DNA from: Stenotrophomonas sp. Iso1
GTDB lineage: Bacteria; Pseudomonadota; Gammaproteobacteria; Xanthomonadales; Xanthomonadaceae
DNA: 64,000 nt
Direction: 5' to 3'
NCBI RefSeq assembly: GCF_027497995.1
Contig: NZ_JAODBT010000003.1
Span: 310,001-374,000, forward strand
The notes below the pieces were generated by a model, which was not told where the DNA came from, ran no database searches, and saw only the letters and a program-made list of their open reading frames with translations. The position numbers were made by a program, and so were the translations under genes. Below are positions 53,214 through 61,412 of this stretch, one piece after another. Positions within the stretch are counted from its first letter, which is position 1. Every line of letters starts with the position of its first letter.

Positions 53214-54224
53214 TCAGACGGCGACGCCAGCGCCTGCGGCCTGCTGGTCGGCGTGGTAGGACGAACGCACCATCGGGCCCGAAGCCACGTGCGTGAAGCC
53301 CAGCGCATAGCCATAGTCCTCGAACGCCTTGTATTCCTCCGGCGTCCAGTAACGCAGCACCGGGTGATGGTGCGCGGTGGGCTGCAGGTATTGGCCGATG
53401 GTGATCATTTCCACGTCATGCGCACGTAGATCGCGCAGGGTGGCCTGCACCTGCTCCAGGGTCTCGCCCAGGCCGAGCATGATGCCGGACTTGGTCGGCA
53501 CGTTCGGGTGCTGGGCCTTGAAGTTCTTCAGCAGGGTCAGCGACCACTGGTAATCCGCACCCGGACGCACGTTGCGGTACAGGTCCGGCACGGTTTCGAT
53601 GTTGTGGTTGAACACATCCGGCGGGTTCTGCGCGAGGATTTCCAGCGCGCGCTCCATGCGGCCCTTGCCACGGAAGTCCGGGGTCAGCACTTCGATGCGG
53701 GTACCCGGCGATTTCTCGCGGATGGCGCTGATGCAATCAACAAAGTGCTGGGCACCGCCGTCGCGCAGATCATCGCGATCCACGCTGGTTACCACCACGT
53801 ACTTCAGGCCCATGTCGGCCACGGTCTGACCGAGGCTGGCCGGCTCATTGGCATCGGGCGGCTTGGGGCGGCCGTGGGCCACATCGCAGAACGAGCAGCG
53901 GCGGGTGCAGACCTCGCCCAGAATCATGAAAGTGGCGGTGCCATGGCCGAAACATTCGTGAATGTTCGGGCAGCTGGCCTCCTCGCACACCGTCACCAGG
54001 CGGTTCTCGCGCAGCTTGGCCTTGAGGTTGGCCACGGCATTGCCCGAAGGAATACGCACGCGGATCCACGATGGCTTGCGCAGCACCGGCACATCGGCGA
54101 ACTGCACCGGCGAACGGCCGATCTTGTCGCCGCCGATCTGCTTGACACCGGTTTGCAGCGGCGCGGACGGAGCATCGGCCTGCACGACCTGCAGGGGAAT
54201 GGAGCGCGTGGTGGTTTCAGTCAT
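53214..54224 (-). CDS. lipA: Lipoyl synthase
   Basis: 336 residues from the ATG at 54224. Radical-SAM enzyme that inserts two sulfurs into octanoyl groups on lipoyl domains. Both clusters are visible: auxiliary cluster motif [12 protein letters not shown] near residue 75, radical-SAM motif CTRRCSFCD near 105, plus the C-terminal auxiliary Ser in [23 protein letters not shown] and [18 protein letters not shown] are strongly conserved. The start lies 16 bp after the lipB stop, the common lipB-lipA order. The frame extends upstream of 54224 only into lipB. Confidence 0.97.
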   Translation of the reverse strand: MTETTTRSIPLQVVQADAPSAPLQTGVKQIGGDKIGRSPVQFADVPVLRKPSWIRVRIPSGNAVANLKAKLRENRLVTVCEEASCPNIHECFGHGTATFMILGEVCTRRCSFCDVAHGRPKPPDANEPASLGQTVADMGLKYVVVTSVDRDDLRDGGAQHFVDCISAIREKSPGTRIEVLTPDFRGKGRMERALEILAQNPPDVFNHNIETVPDLYRNVRPGADYQWSLTLLKNFKAQHPNVPTKSGIMLGLGETLEQVQATLRDLRAHDVEMITIGQYLQPTAHHHPVLRYWTPEEYKAFEDYGYALGFTHVASGPMVRSSYHADQQAAGAGVAV

Positions 54225-54240
54225 GGCGTTATCGGCGGCC

Positions 54241-54945
54241 TCAGAGCCGCATAGTGAGGTCGGGCAATTCGGGGGTCGCATGCAGTTCAAGACCGAACTG
54301 CTGTGCCAGATGGGACAACAGCACCGGCTTGATCGCCTCGATGCCCGAGGGACCGCCCAAGTCTAGCACCGAGGTCACCTGCATCCCGGCGTAGCCGCAG
54401 GGGTTGATGCGGTGGAAAGGTTCCAGATCCAACGCGGCGTTCAGAGCTAATCCGTGGAAGCTGCAGCCGCGACGCACGCGGATGCCGAGTGCGGCAATCT
54501 TGGCACCACCGACATACACACCGGGCGCGCCGTCGAGCCGTTCAGCGCCGATATTCCACTCATCAAGCGTATCGATGATGGCCTGTTCGATGCGGCATAC
54601 GTAATCCCGCACGCCAATGCCCAGCCGGCGCAGGTCCAGCAGTGGATAGACCACGATCTGGCCGGGGCCGTGATAGGTCACCTGGCCGCCACGGTCCACA
54701 TGCAGCACCGGGATATCACCGGCCGCCAGCACATGCTCGGCCTTACCGGCTTGGCCCAGGGTGAACACCGGATCGTGCTCGACCACCCACAACTCATCGG
54801 CAGTGGCGTCACCGCGCGTATCGGTGAAGCGCTGCATTGCGTGCCAGACCGGCTCATAGGCCTGCCGGCCCAGCTCGCGCTGCACCGCTGTGCGTGGCCG
54901 GGTGGGCAACACCGGGGTAACCGCGCAGCTGGTTACAGCGTCCAC
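54241..54945 (-). CDS. lipB: Octanoyltransferase
   Basis: 234 residues. Moves octanoate from acyl carrier protein to lipoyl domains, the step before LipA. Conserved parts: [17 protein letters not shown] near 50, [20 protein letters not shown] near 82, catalytic Lys in [19 protein letters not shown] and the catalytic Cys in [13 protein letters not shown]. The start overlaps the end of ybeD by 13 bp, so the genes are translationally linked. The extra 15-20 residues at the N-terminus (rich in Pro and Thr) are not typical, and a later start is possible. Confidence 0.96.
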   Translation of the reverse strand: MDAVTSCAVTPVLPTRPRTAVQRELGRQAYEPVWHAMQRFTDTRGDATADELWVVEHDPVFTLGQAGKAEHVLAAGDIPVLHVDRGGQVTYHGPGQIVVYPLLDLRRLGIGVRDYVCRIEQAIIDTLDEWNIGAERLDGAPGVYVGGAKIAALGIRVRRGCSFHGLALNAALDLEPFHRINPCGYAGMQVTSVLDLGGPSGIEAIKPVLLSHLAQQFGLELHATPELPDLTMRL

Positions 54946-55211
54946 TTCACTTCCGGATGATTGCGCAGGGCTTCATGCGCGGCGTCGTACTGCTCGCGAC
55001 TCTCCGCCGTGAAGGCAATACGCACGGAAACGTACTTCTCATTGGAAGAGTGCTTCCAGGTGATGCGTTCTTCCAGCACTTCAATACCCGCGTTCTGCAG
55101 CAGCTGCGGCAGCTCCCGCTCCAGCCCGATGTTGGCGGCGCCCATGGCGCTCACCTCGAAGGTGCCGGGAAACTGGTAGCCGTGTTCAGGGTTGTCGGAC
55201 TTGATTTCCAT
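54933..55211 (-). CDS. ybeD: YbeD/DUF493-family protein
   Basis: 92 residues from the ATG at 55211 ([20 protein letters not shown]). A small ferredoxin-like ACT-type fold, family DUF493. [34 protein letters not shown] and [15 protein letters not shown] are its usual blocks. The biochemical role is not known; the gene is regularly beside lipB and dacA in proteobacteria, and here it directly precedes lipB with a 13-bp overlap. The longer open frame upstream has no conserved content. Confidence 0.94.
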   Translation of the reverse strand: MEIKSDNPEHGYQFPGTFEVSAMGAANIGLERELPQLLQNAGIEVLEERITWKHSSNEKYVSVRIAFTAESREQYDAAHEALRNHPEVKWTL

Positions 55212-55406
55212 GCCCGACATTATCGGGCCGAAAGCAGGCAAACCCAAGACCATGGCCGGCCCACAGCCTTCCATGAACGAAAAACCTCGCAGCACCAAGC
55301 ATCCCCGGCAAAGGCTGCTTGCGGGAATAGCCACCCTGCAGCCCGCACGACGCCGGCCAAGGCTCAGCGCTCAATGCCCGACGGGAGCATGGCCGGGCTC
55401 CAATAA

Positions 55407-55434
55407 GTGAAGGGCCGCTTGCGCGGCCCTTCAC
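55407..55434 (-). terminator. Hairpin terminator after the first CsgG-like gene
   Basis: GTGAAGGGCCGC (55407-55418) and GCGGCCCTTCAC (55423-55434) make a perfect 12-bp stem with a TTGC loop, 15 bp beyond the stop codon. Read leftward it is followed only by a weak TTATT, so it is a good hairpin with a poor T-run. Confidence 0.7.
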
Positions 55435-55448
55435 GGTTAAACCCAGGG

Positions 55449-56429
55449 TTACTTGGAGAGCTGCAGCAGCGTGGACGACACCCAGCCACGGTTACCCAAC
55501 TCATCCTCGACTTCCCACATCGCGCCTTCCTTGGTGCCGGTCGGGTAAAGCATCATGCCCGGGTCAAGGGTGCGCACCGGGGCGCCGGTACCGCGTGCAT
55601 TGGCCAGCAGACGGCCGGCACGGGTCACGGTCACGGCCTGCTGCGCATTGGCGGCGGACGCGTTGTCCGGCAAACCACCCAGCTGGGCAATGATGTCGGT
55701 GTAAGCCTGCAGGTAAGCCATGGTGATCACCTGGCCGATTTCGGTGTTGGCATAACCGCCAACGCCTGCGGCGCCCAAGCCACTGCCGCCGAACAGGCCG
55801 CCGCCGGCACCGAAGCCCATGTCGCTCTTGCGAGCCGAGCCTTCAGAGATGGCCACCTGCTCGGACGAACGCACGTCGGTCACGGTCAGCACCACGTCTG
55901 CGGTCTTGCTGGTGAAGTTCAGGCCACCCACCACCGCACCGGCGCGACCACCGATCAGGCCACCCAGCAGACCGCCCAGGGCATTGCCGCCGGCGTTGCT
56001 GTTCTGCGAGATCAGGTCGGGAATCATCACGTAATCGGCAGCCCGAATCTGGCCCTTGCCGACGTTGGAACGGCCACGCAGGTCACCGCTGGCTGCCAGC
56101 TCACGCTCGAACTGGCCAGCGGCCATGCCGGCGCCACGGTCAACGAGAGTGAAGCAACGCGAACGGTTGACGAAGGCCTTGATCAGGCGCGACGGCGCCG
56201 GCAACTGCTGGCCGGTCCACCAATGCGTGGAGTCTTCCGGCTCGATCACCGAGAGCGTACCGATGGGACGCTGGCACACCGGAATCTGCGCGGCAGCTTC
56301 CTTGCGCTGCTCCTGTGCCTGGGTGCCACGGTTTTTGAACGCCGCCTCGGCCGGCTGGCTGACCAGCACCGCACCAATACCCACAGTCAAAGCCGCTGCG
56401 ACGAGCGGCGAAAATACATTACGCATCAC
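55449..56429 (-). CDS. CsgG-like secreted protein with C-terminal SH3-like segment, copy A
   Basis: 326 residues. Signal peptide MMRNVFSPLVAAALTVGIGAVLV without lipobox, unlike E. coli CsgG. The CsgG-type domain covers about residues 50-255: IGTLSVIEPED, SRLIKAFVNRSRCFTLVDRG, FERELAASGDLRGRSNVGKG, IRAADYVMIPDLISQN, a Gly-rich transmembrane-like loop (GGNALGGLLGGLIGGRAG), FTSKTADVVLTVTDVRSSEQ, and ANTEIGQVITMAYLQAY. The end (PGMMLYPTGTKEGAMWEVED, GNRGWVSSTLLQL) looks like an SH3-type strand set. CsgG forms an outer-membrane export pore for curli subunits; no csgA, B, E or F is near, so the role here may differ. Its neighbour is a longer paralog. Confidence 0.82.
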   Translation of the reverse strand: MMRNVFSPLVAAALTVGIGAVLVSQPAEAAFKNRGTQAQEQRKEAAAQIPVCQRPIGTLSVIEPEDSTHWWTGQQLPAPSRLIKAFVNRSRCFTLVDRGAGMAAGQFERELAASGDLRGRSNVGKGQIRAADYVMIPDLISQNSNAGGNALGGLLGGLIGGRAGAVVGGLNFTSKTADVVLTVTDVRSSEQVAISEGSARKSDMGFGAGGGLFGGSGLGAAGVGGYANTEIGQVITMAYLQAYTDIIAQLGGLPDNASAANAQQAVTVTRAGRLLANARGTGAPVRTLDPGMMLYPTGTKEGAMWEVEDELGNRGWVSSTLLQLSK

Positions 56430-56716
56430 TTAACTATCCCCGTTACCTGCACCATTCGAGGTGCGTTCCTTTGGCTTAGAGACCTTGCGGCAAGATCCTG
56501 GTCCTTGGTGATACCGATCAGGCAAGCGCGGGCCGGTCGCGAGCGATCCTACAACACGAACTTTACGGTTTCCAGCAACCATCCACAGGGCCTGGTCTGG
56601 GAGCCAAGCCCTGTCGAGGACGACAGGATGCCAGCCAAACCAGGCACGCCAACCTGAATCCGCGTCTGGCGCGGATCCAGGATGCGGGCCGAATGGCCCG
56701 GCCAAGTCGTGACGGA

Positions 56717-58231
56717 TTACTGCTTGGCGCCAAGCACGGCCGACGGCAGCCAACCGCGATTGCCCATTTCATCGTCGACTTCGATCATCCCGCCGTTACG
56801 CCCACCCGTGGGGTAAGCGAGCATGCCCGGCTTGAGCTCAGCCACGACGGCCGCCTGGCTGTCCGGATGGGAAAGCAGGCGCGCCATGCGATGCAGGATC
56901 ATGGTGCCTGCGGTCGCGGCCATCTGCCCACCCGCAGCCACGCTCTGGCCTGCAACCTGCTGCGCCATCTGGCCTGCAGCACCGACCATGCCGCCCTGCT
57001 GAGCCATCACGCCCATCGCAGCCTGCGCGACGCCAGCACCGATGCCCTGACCTGCCACCTGCTGTGCCACCTGGCCAGCGGCGCCAACCATGCCGCCTTG
57101 CTGAGCCATCGCGCCCATTGCAACCTGCGCCACACCGGCACCAACGCCTTGGCCCGCAACCTGCTGTACTACCTGGCCCGCTGCGCCGACCATGCCACCC
57201 GGCCCTGCCATCGCCCCCATGGCGGCCTGCGCCATACCAGCGCCAACACCCTGATCTGCAACGTGCTGCATGGCCTGACCCACCATGCCGCTCTGCTGCG
57301 ACATACCGTCCATCGCCATCCCGTGCGCAGCCATCGGCGCTGCGGATCCTGCCTGCAACCTCACTGCGGCCGCATTGGCCAGCCTTGCCTGCGATGCGGC
57401 CAACGTCTGATACGCATCCGGCGGTGGCACCGGCGTTACTGCCCGCGTCGCCTGCGGAACACGACGGTTTGCCAGCGCACCTCGCTTCTTGCCGATCTCG
57501 TCGACCATCCGCTCATAGGCCTCTTCGTAGGCCTCCTTGATGACCTTACCGATCTCGGTGTTGTCCCAACTGCCGACGTTCACCCCGGCACTGCCCTGCA
57601 GGTTGGAGGCCGATACCGCGGCCGCCCAGGCCTTGTCGGTGATCTTGGCTTCGCCGGTCACACTGATGAGCTGCTCGGATGTGCGCACATCCACCAGAGT
57701 CAACACCACTTCGGCAGTCTGTTTTTTCGTCGTCAGCTTGCCAGCAACACCCAAGGTGGCGACATTGAACATCGCCCCCATCAAGCCACGCTTGTTCCCG
57801 CCGTTGGATGCCCCGCCGCCAATGTTCATGCCGCCAGCATTGGCATTTTGCGACACGATATCCGGCACCAGCACGAAGTCCGCACCACGCATCTGACCAC
57901 CGCCGATGTTCTGGTCCTCCTGCAGATGCCCGCCCATGGCCAGTTCCCGCTCGGCCTGTGCCGCTGTGAAACCGGCACCACGATCAAGCACGGTGAAGCA
58001 CTTGGAGTCGTTGACCAGCACTCGCAACATGCGCGTCGGTGCAGGCAGGCCGTAGGTCGCCCAGATCCCCATACCGTCATCCGGCTCGACAATACGCAAG
58101 CTGCCCTGTGCGGAATCGCACTTCCCCGAAGACATGCCCAAGAAAGCGTGGCTTGGAAAGCTTGCCGACGCCGACACAAATGCGATGAAACCGGCTGCCA
58201 GAACGGCAGGCCGATGGATGGTGTTCTTCAT
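56717..58231 (-). CDS. CsgG-like secreted protein with 34-residue tandem repeats, copy B
   Basis: 504 residues from the ATG at 58231 (GGGGGAAAAC upstream). Signal peptide MKNTIHRPAVLAAGFIAFVS. The CsgG-like domain (about 35-265) runs parallel to copy A: LRVLVNDSKCFTVLDRGAGF, AERELAMGGHLQEDQNIGGG, MRGADFVLVPDIVSQNANAG, TTKKQTAEVVLTLVDVRTSE, NTEIGKVIKEAYEEAYERMV. Then comes an insert absent from A: three full copies and one partial of a 34-residue unit rich in Gly, Ala, Met and Gln (core VAGQGVGAGVAQVAMGAMAQ, then QGGMVGAAGQVAQ). The end returns to the SH3-like segment (PGMLAYPTGGRNGGMIEVDD). The same order and spacing of both genes suggests tandem duplication. Confidence 0.82.
   Translation of the reverse strand: MKNTIHRPAVLAAGFIAFVSASASFPSHAFLGMSSGKCDSAQGSLRIVEPDDGMGIWATYGLPAPTRMLRVLVNDSKCFTVLDRGAGFTAAQAERELAMGGHLQEDQNIGGGQMRGADFVLVPDIVSQNANAGGMNIGGGASNGGNKRGLMGAMFNVATLGVAGKLTTKKQTAEVVLTLVDVRTSEQLISVTGEAKITDKAWAAAVSASNLQGSAGVNVGSWDNTEIGKVIKEAYEEAYERMVDEIGKKRGALANRRVPQATRAVTPVPPPDAYQTLAASQARLANAAAVRLQAGSAAPMAAHGMAMDGMSQQSGMVGQAMQHVADQGVGAGMAQAAMGAMAGPGGMVGAAGQVVQQVAGQGVGAGVAQVAMGAMAQQGGMVGAAGQVAQQVAGQGIGAGVAQAAMGVMAQQGGMVGAAGQMAQQVAGQSVAAGGQMAATAGTMILHRMARLLSHPDSQAAVVAELKPGMLAYPTGGRNGGMIEVDDEMGNRGWLPSAVLGAKQ
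56955..57270 (-). repeat. 102-bp coding tandem repeat in the CsgG-like gene B
   Basis: Units begin at about 56955, 57057, 57159 and 57261 (compare ACCTGCTGCGCCATCTGG, ACCTGCTGTGCCACCTGG, ACCTGCTGTACTACCTGG), so the period is 102 bp or 34 codons. It keeps the frame. The last unit is incomplete. Confidence 0.9.
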
Positions 58232-58496
58232 GTTTTCCCCCTGTTGCCGCACTCCCTGCGAAGTTGCGGATATAAAACGTCCGACCAACTAAAACGTCGC
58301 CCGCATTTCGCGGCCTCACGCCTTCTTCACGAATATTAATGACTAACAATCATAAAAGGGAAACGTAAGAGCCCGCCCGGGACCCGGATTTCCCGAACGG
58401 GCGGCCGGTACTGCAACGATGTGATCCATCCCAAATGGCTGCTGCCATCACTTCCCCATCGCTAAGCTGGGCATCATTTTTTGATCCGTACTGGAC

Positions 58497-59558
58497 ATGA
58501 TGCTTACTCGCACATGGCTACCCTTGGCCCTGACGCTCGCCGTCAGCCCCCATTTCATTTCCCCTGCACACGCAGCTGAGCAATGCGCACAGAGCGCACT
58601 GCACGATCATCCGCCAGCGATCAATTTCCGCGTCGACAACGATCTGCTCGGTGGTGCCCAGCAGGACCAGGGCTACAGCAACGGGGCGATGTTCACGCTG
58701 GTCTCGCCAAACCTGCAGGACTACACCAACGATCCGTGCCTGCCACGCCTCGCGCGTTGGATGAACAGTCATCTGGAGCGCCTGCATCCCGGCGAGTTCA
58801 AGCAACAGAACATGATCTTCAGCTTCGGCCAGGGGCTATACACACCCACCGACAACACCCGCACCGATCTGATCGAAGACGACCGGCCCTATGTCGGCGT
58901 GCTGCTGGTCAACTTCGGCTACAACGCGCGCAGTGACAATCACCTGCGCACCACGCAACTGGCACTGGGAATGGTGGGTCCATCGGCCCAAGGCAAGCAG
59001 GTGCAGGATGCGGTGCATAGCGTGCTCGGCGATGAAGACTTCAGGGGCTGGGACAACCAGCTGCACGACGAGCCGGTGTTCAAATTGCTGCATGAACGGA
59101 TGCAACGCTGGCCGGCCAATGGCAATGCCGCAGGCTGGGGTTGGGATGCGATCAGCCACTGGGGTGGCGCCATCGGCAACCTGGCCACCTATGCCAATGC
59201 CGGTGGCGAAGTACGCTTTGGCTGGAGGCTGCCGGATGACTTTGGCAGCTCGCCGATGCGGCCCGCCGGCGAGAACACGGCGCCCACGCGTTACGGCCGC
59301 GTGCAGGGGTGGTCGAGTCATTTCTTCATCACCAGTGATGCGCGCTGGGTAGTACGCGACATCACGCTGGACGGCAATACGTTCCGCACCAGTCACAGCG
59401 TGGACAAGCGCCCGTTCGTGGGTGATATCGGTTACGGCGTGGCGGTGATGCGCGGCAGATGGAAGTTCGCACTTGCCCGGTATCACCGCACGCGCGAGTT
59501 TGATGGGCAAAAGGAAACGCCCGTGTTTGGAAGCTTCACCATCAGCCGGACACTTTGA
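58497..59558 (+). CDS. LpxR-like outer-membrane lipid A deacylase (DUF2219)
   Basis: 353 residues. Signal peptide MMLTRTWLPLALTLAVSPHF ... PAHA. The mature part is a predicted 12-strand beta-barrel: FRVDNDLLGGAQQDQGYSNG near residue 45, FSFGQGLYTPTDNTRTD, DDRPYVGVLLVNFGYNAR, LALGMVGPSAQGKQVQD and a C-terminal aromatic-rich stretch. These blocks are those of the LpxR family, which removes the 3'-acyloxyacyl group from lipid A in Salmonella and Helicobacter. Activity in this organism is inferred. It is divergent from the CsgG-like pair and followed by the long repeat block. Confidence 0.87.
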   Translation: MMLTRTWLPLALTLAVSPHFISPAHAAEQCAQSALHDHPPAINFRVDNDLLGGAQQDQGYSNGAMFTLVSPNLQDYTNDPCLPRLARWMNSHLERLHPGEFKQQNMIFSFGQGLYTPTDNTRTDLIEDDRPYVGVLLVNFGYNARSDNHLRTTQLALGMVGPSAQGKQVQDAVHSVLGDEDFRGWDNQLHDEPVFKLLHERMQRWPANGNAAGWGWDAISHWGGAIGNLATYANAGGEVRFGWRLPDDFGSSPMRPAGENTAPTRYGRVQGWSSHFFITSDARWVVRDITLDGNTFRTSHSVDKRPFVGDIGYGVAVMRGRWKFALARYHRTREFDGQKETPVFGSFTISRTL

Positions 59559-59580
59559 TCGTTTGACTGTGAGGCCTTGG

Positions 59581-59700
59581 CTGTTGCTCTGGCTGTTGCT
59601 CTGGCTGTTGCTCTGGCTGTTGCTCTAGCTGTTGCTCTAGCTGTTGCTCTAGCTGTTGCTTTATCTGTTGCTTTATCTGTTGCTCTAGCTGTTGCTGCTG
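59581..59700. repeat. Ten tandem 12-bp units (CTGTTGCTCTGG type)
   Basis: Exactly ten 12-mers: three CTGTTGCTCTGG, three CTGTTGCTCTAG, two CTGTTGCTTTAT, one CTGTTGCTCTAG, one CTGTTGCTGCTG. Neighbouring units share changes, the pattern left by slippage. Confidence 0.95.
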
Positions 59701-59702
59701 TC

Positions 59703-59740
59703 CCCTCTCCCGCCTGCGGGAGAGGGCTAGGGTGAGGGCA
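59703..59740. repeat. Intergenic palindromic repeat, CTCTCCCG type
   Basis: CCCTCTCCCGC (59703-59713) and GCGGGAGAGGG (59716-59726), perfect stem, followed by CTAGGGTGAGGGC. Same family as 10576-10613. Confidence 0.92.
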
Positions 59741-59829
59741 GCCCTTGCTCTGAGCTTCTTCATCTACCAATGAAACTGGCAGTTCAGAAGCAAGAATCGA
59801 AACAACCACAACAGCAGAAGCAAGAGCGC

Positions 59830-59878
59830 CCTCACCCCTACCCCTACCCCTACCCCTCTCCCGCAAGCGGGAGAGGGG
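59830..59878. repeat. Intergenic palindromic repeat, CTCTCCCG type, inverted with CCCTA repeats
   Basis: CCCCTCTCCCGC (59853-59864) and GCGGGAGAGGGG (59867-59878) form a 12-bp perfect stem. The CCCTCACC tail lies on the left, so the copy is inverted relative to 59703-59740. CCCTA is repeated several times between tail and stem. Confidence 0.92.
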
Positions 59879-59890
59879 ATAAAAGCCAAA

Positions 59891-59953
59891 GCAGAAGCAA
59901 CTGCAACTGCAACTGCAACTGCAGCAAGAGCAAGAGCAACAGCAACAGCAATA
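59891..59953. repeat. Hexamer tandem arrays
   Basis: Four AACTGC units, then AGCAAG units and AGCAAC units. On the other strand they read GTTGCTnTTGCT, like the 12-bp array on the left side of the block. Confidence 0.85.
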
Positions 59954-60104
59954 CCCAGCGCCATCGGCGACTATCAAAGGCAGCTGTAACCCTGCCTCCT
60001 CAACAAACCCCAAAAACAAAAGCGGCGTTGCTACGCCCCATCAACCCGAACATCGGTCGACAAAGCGCGGCAACGCCGCCTGGCCGTCAGGCCTGTGGAA
60101 GCCG

Positions 60105-61319
60105 TTATTCGGACTTCCACCACATCATGAAGGCATCCCACAAGCGCTTGAAGAAACCACCTTCTTCAACTGCCTGCACCGCTACCAGCGGCGCCTCGGC
60201 AACGACCTTGCCGTCCAGCGATACCTTGACCGTACCAATCTGCTGGCCCGCCGCGATCGGTGCCACCAACTGCTTCGGCACATCCATGCTTGGCTTCAAG
60301 TCGTTGTAGCGACCACGCGGCACGCTCACCAGCATCGGCTGCGCAACACCCAGCTGCACGACGTCGGCGGCGCCCTTCCACACTTTCTGCGTGGTCACGG
60401 CCTTGCCCGGCTCATACAGACGGTGGGTCTCGAAGAAACGGAAACCCCAATTCAACAGCGCCAAGCTGTCATCCGCGCGCTGCTTCTCCGAAGCGCCGCC
60501 CATCAGCACAGCAACCAGACGCTGGTCACCGCGCTGGGCCGAGCTCAGCAGGCAGTAACCGGCAGCCGAGGTATGGCCGGTCTTGATGCCGTCCACGCTC
60601 TGGTCGCGCCACAACAACAGGTTGCGGTTGGGCTGGGTGATCTTGCCTACCGTGAATTCCTTGATCTTGTTGTAGGCGTAGGTTTCCGGGTAATCGCGCA
60701 CGAATGCGCGGCCCAGCAGCGCCAGGTCATAGGCGCTGGACTGGTGCCCTTCAGCATTCAGACCATGCGCGTTGACGAAGTTCGAATCCTTCATGCCGAT
60801 CTTGGCGGCATAGCTGTTCATCAGCGCCGCAAATGCTTCTTGGCTGCCGGCAGCGTGTTCGGCCAAGGCAATAGCCGCATCGTTGCCGGACTGGATCGCC
60901 ATGCCTTTTTCCATGTCGACCAGACGCGCGGTCTGGTTGACCGGGAAACCGCTGTAACTGCCGTCGGTACCTGCGCCGCCTTCGCGCCAAGCGCGCTCGC
61001 TCATCATCACCTGGTCATCAGGCTTGATCTTGCCGGTCTTCATTTCGGCGGCGAGCACGTAGGACGTCATCACCTTGGTGATACTGGCCGGCGGCAGCGG
61101 GGTGTGGATGTTCTCGCCTGCCAGCACCTGGCCGGTGGCGTAATCCATCAACACCCAAGCGGTGGACCTGCTCGGAACCGGTGCCGGCGGCGTTGCCACC
61201 TGGGCAGGTGCGGCCGCGGCAGCCGGTGTCGGAACCGGTGTGGGGGTCGGCGTCTGGGCAGAAGCCAGGCCAATGGCGAAGGTCGTGGCCAGAGCGGCGG
61301 CGGCAAAACGGAATTTCAT
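60105..61319 (-). CDS. dacC: D-alanyl-D-alanine carboxypeptidase (PBP5/6 type)
   Basis: 404 residues from the ATG at 61319. Signal peptide MKFRFAAAALATTFAIGLAS, then a Pro/Thr/Ala-rich spacer (TPTPTPVPTPAAAAAP) unusual for the family. Catalytic motifs: SxxK in PPASITKVMT near residue 80, SxN in SGNDAAIAL near 145, KTG in VDGIKTGHTSAAGYC near 245. The C-terminal beta domain and the amphipathic membrane anchor (FFKRLWDAFMMWWKSE) are intact. It removes the terminal D-Ala of pentapeptides in the periplasm. rlpA and mltB lie directly upstream on the same strand. Confidence 0.96.
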   Translation of the reverse strand: MKFRFAAAALATTFAIGLASAQTPTPTPVPTPAAAAAPAQVATPPAPVPSRSTAWVLMDYATGQVLAGENIHTPLPPASITKVMTSYVLAAEMKTGKIKPDDQVMMSERAWREGGAGTDGSYSGFPVNQTARLVDMEKGMAIQSGNDAAIALAEHAAGSQEAFAALMNSYAAKIGMKDSNFVNAHGLNAEGHQSSAYDLALLGRAFVRDYPETYAYNKIKEFTVGKITQPNRNLLLWRDQSVDGIKTGHTSAAGYCLLSSAQRGDQRLVAVLMGGASEKQRADDSLALLNWGFRFFETHRLYEPGKAVTTQKVWKGAADVVQLGVAQPMLVSVPRGRYNDLKPSMDVPKQLVAPIAAGQQIGTVKVSLDGKVVAEAPLVAVQAVEEGGFFKRLWDAFMMWWKSE

Positions 61320-61412
61320 CGGAAAGCAGTTCCTGATGGACGAGGAAGGAAAAAACGGGCGGTCATTGTAGGACTCCAACGCCTATCCAGCGGGAGCACG
61401 GAGTGACTGCGT

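Larger units (their letters stand above)
59559..60104. other. 546-bp intergenic block of nested repeats
   Basis: No credible gene; all open frames here are made of simple repeats. The block contains, left to right, an exact 12-bp tandem array (59581-59700), a CTCTCCCGC palindrome (59703-59740), a short spacer with AGCAGAAGCAAGAGC, an inverted CTCTCCCGC palindrome with CCCTA repeats (59830-59878) and hexamer arrays (about 59891-59953). The whole has mirrored symmetry around about 59785. The last part, to dacC, has no feature. Confidence 0.85.

Noticed and set aside
56955..57270. CRISPR-like array
   Set aside because: The 102-bp units are contiguous, in-frame coding repeats without spacers, and no cas gene is near.
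59483..60019. Open frame of 178 codons, Cys/Ser- and Ala/Thr-rich, leftward
   Set aside because: It is a translation of the repeat block (12-bp units and palindromes) plus antisense of the lpxR-like gene; composition is repeat-driven and no start site is present.
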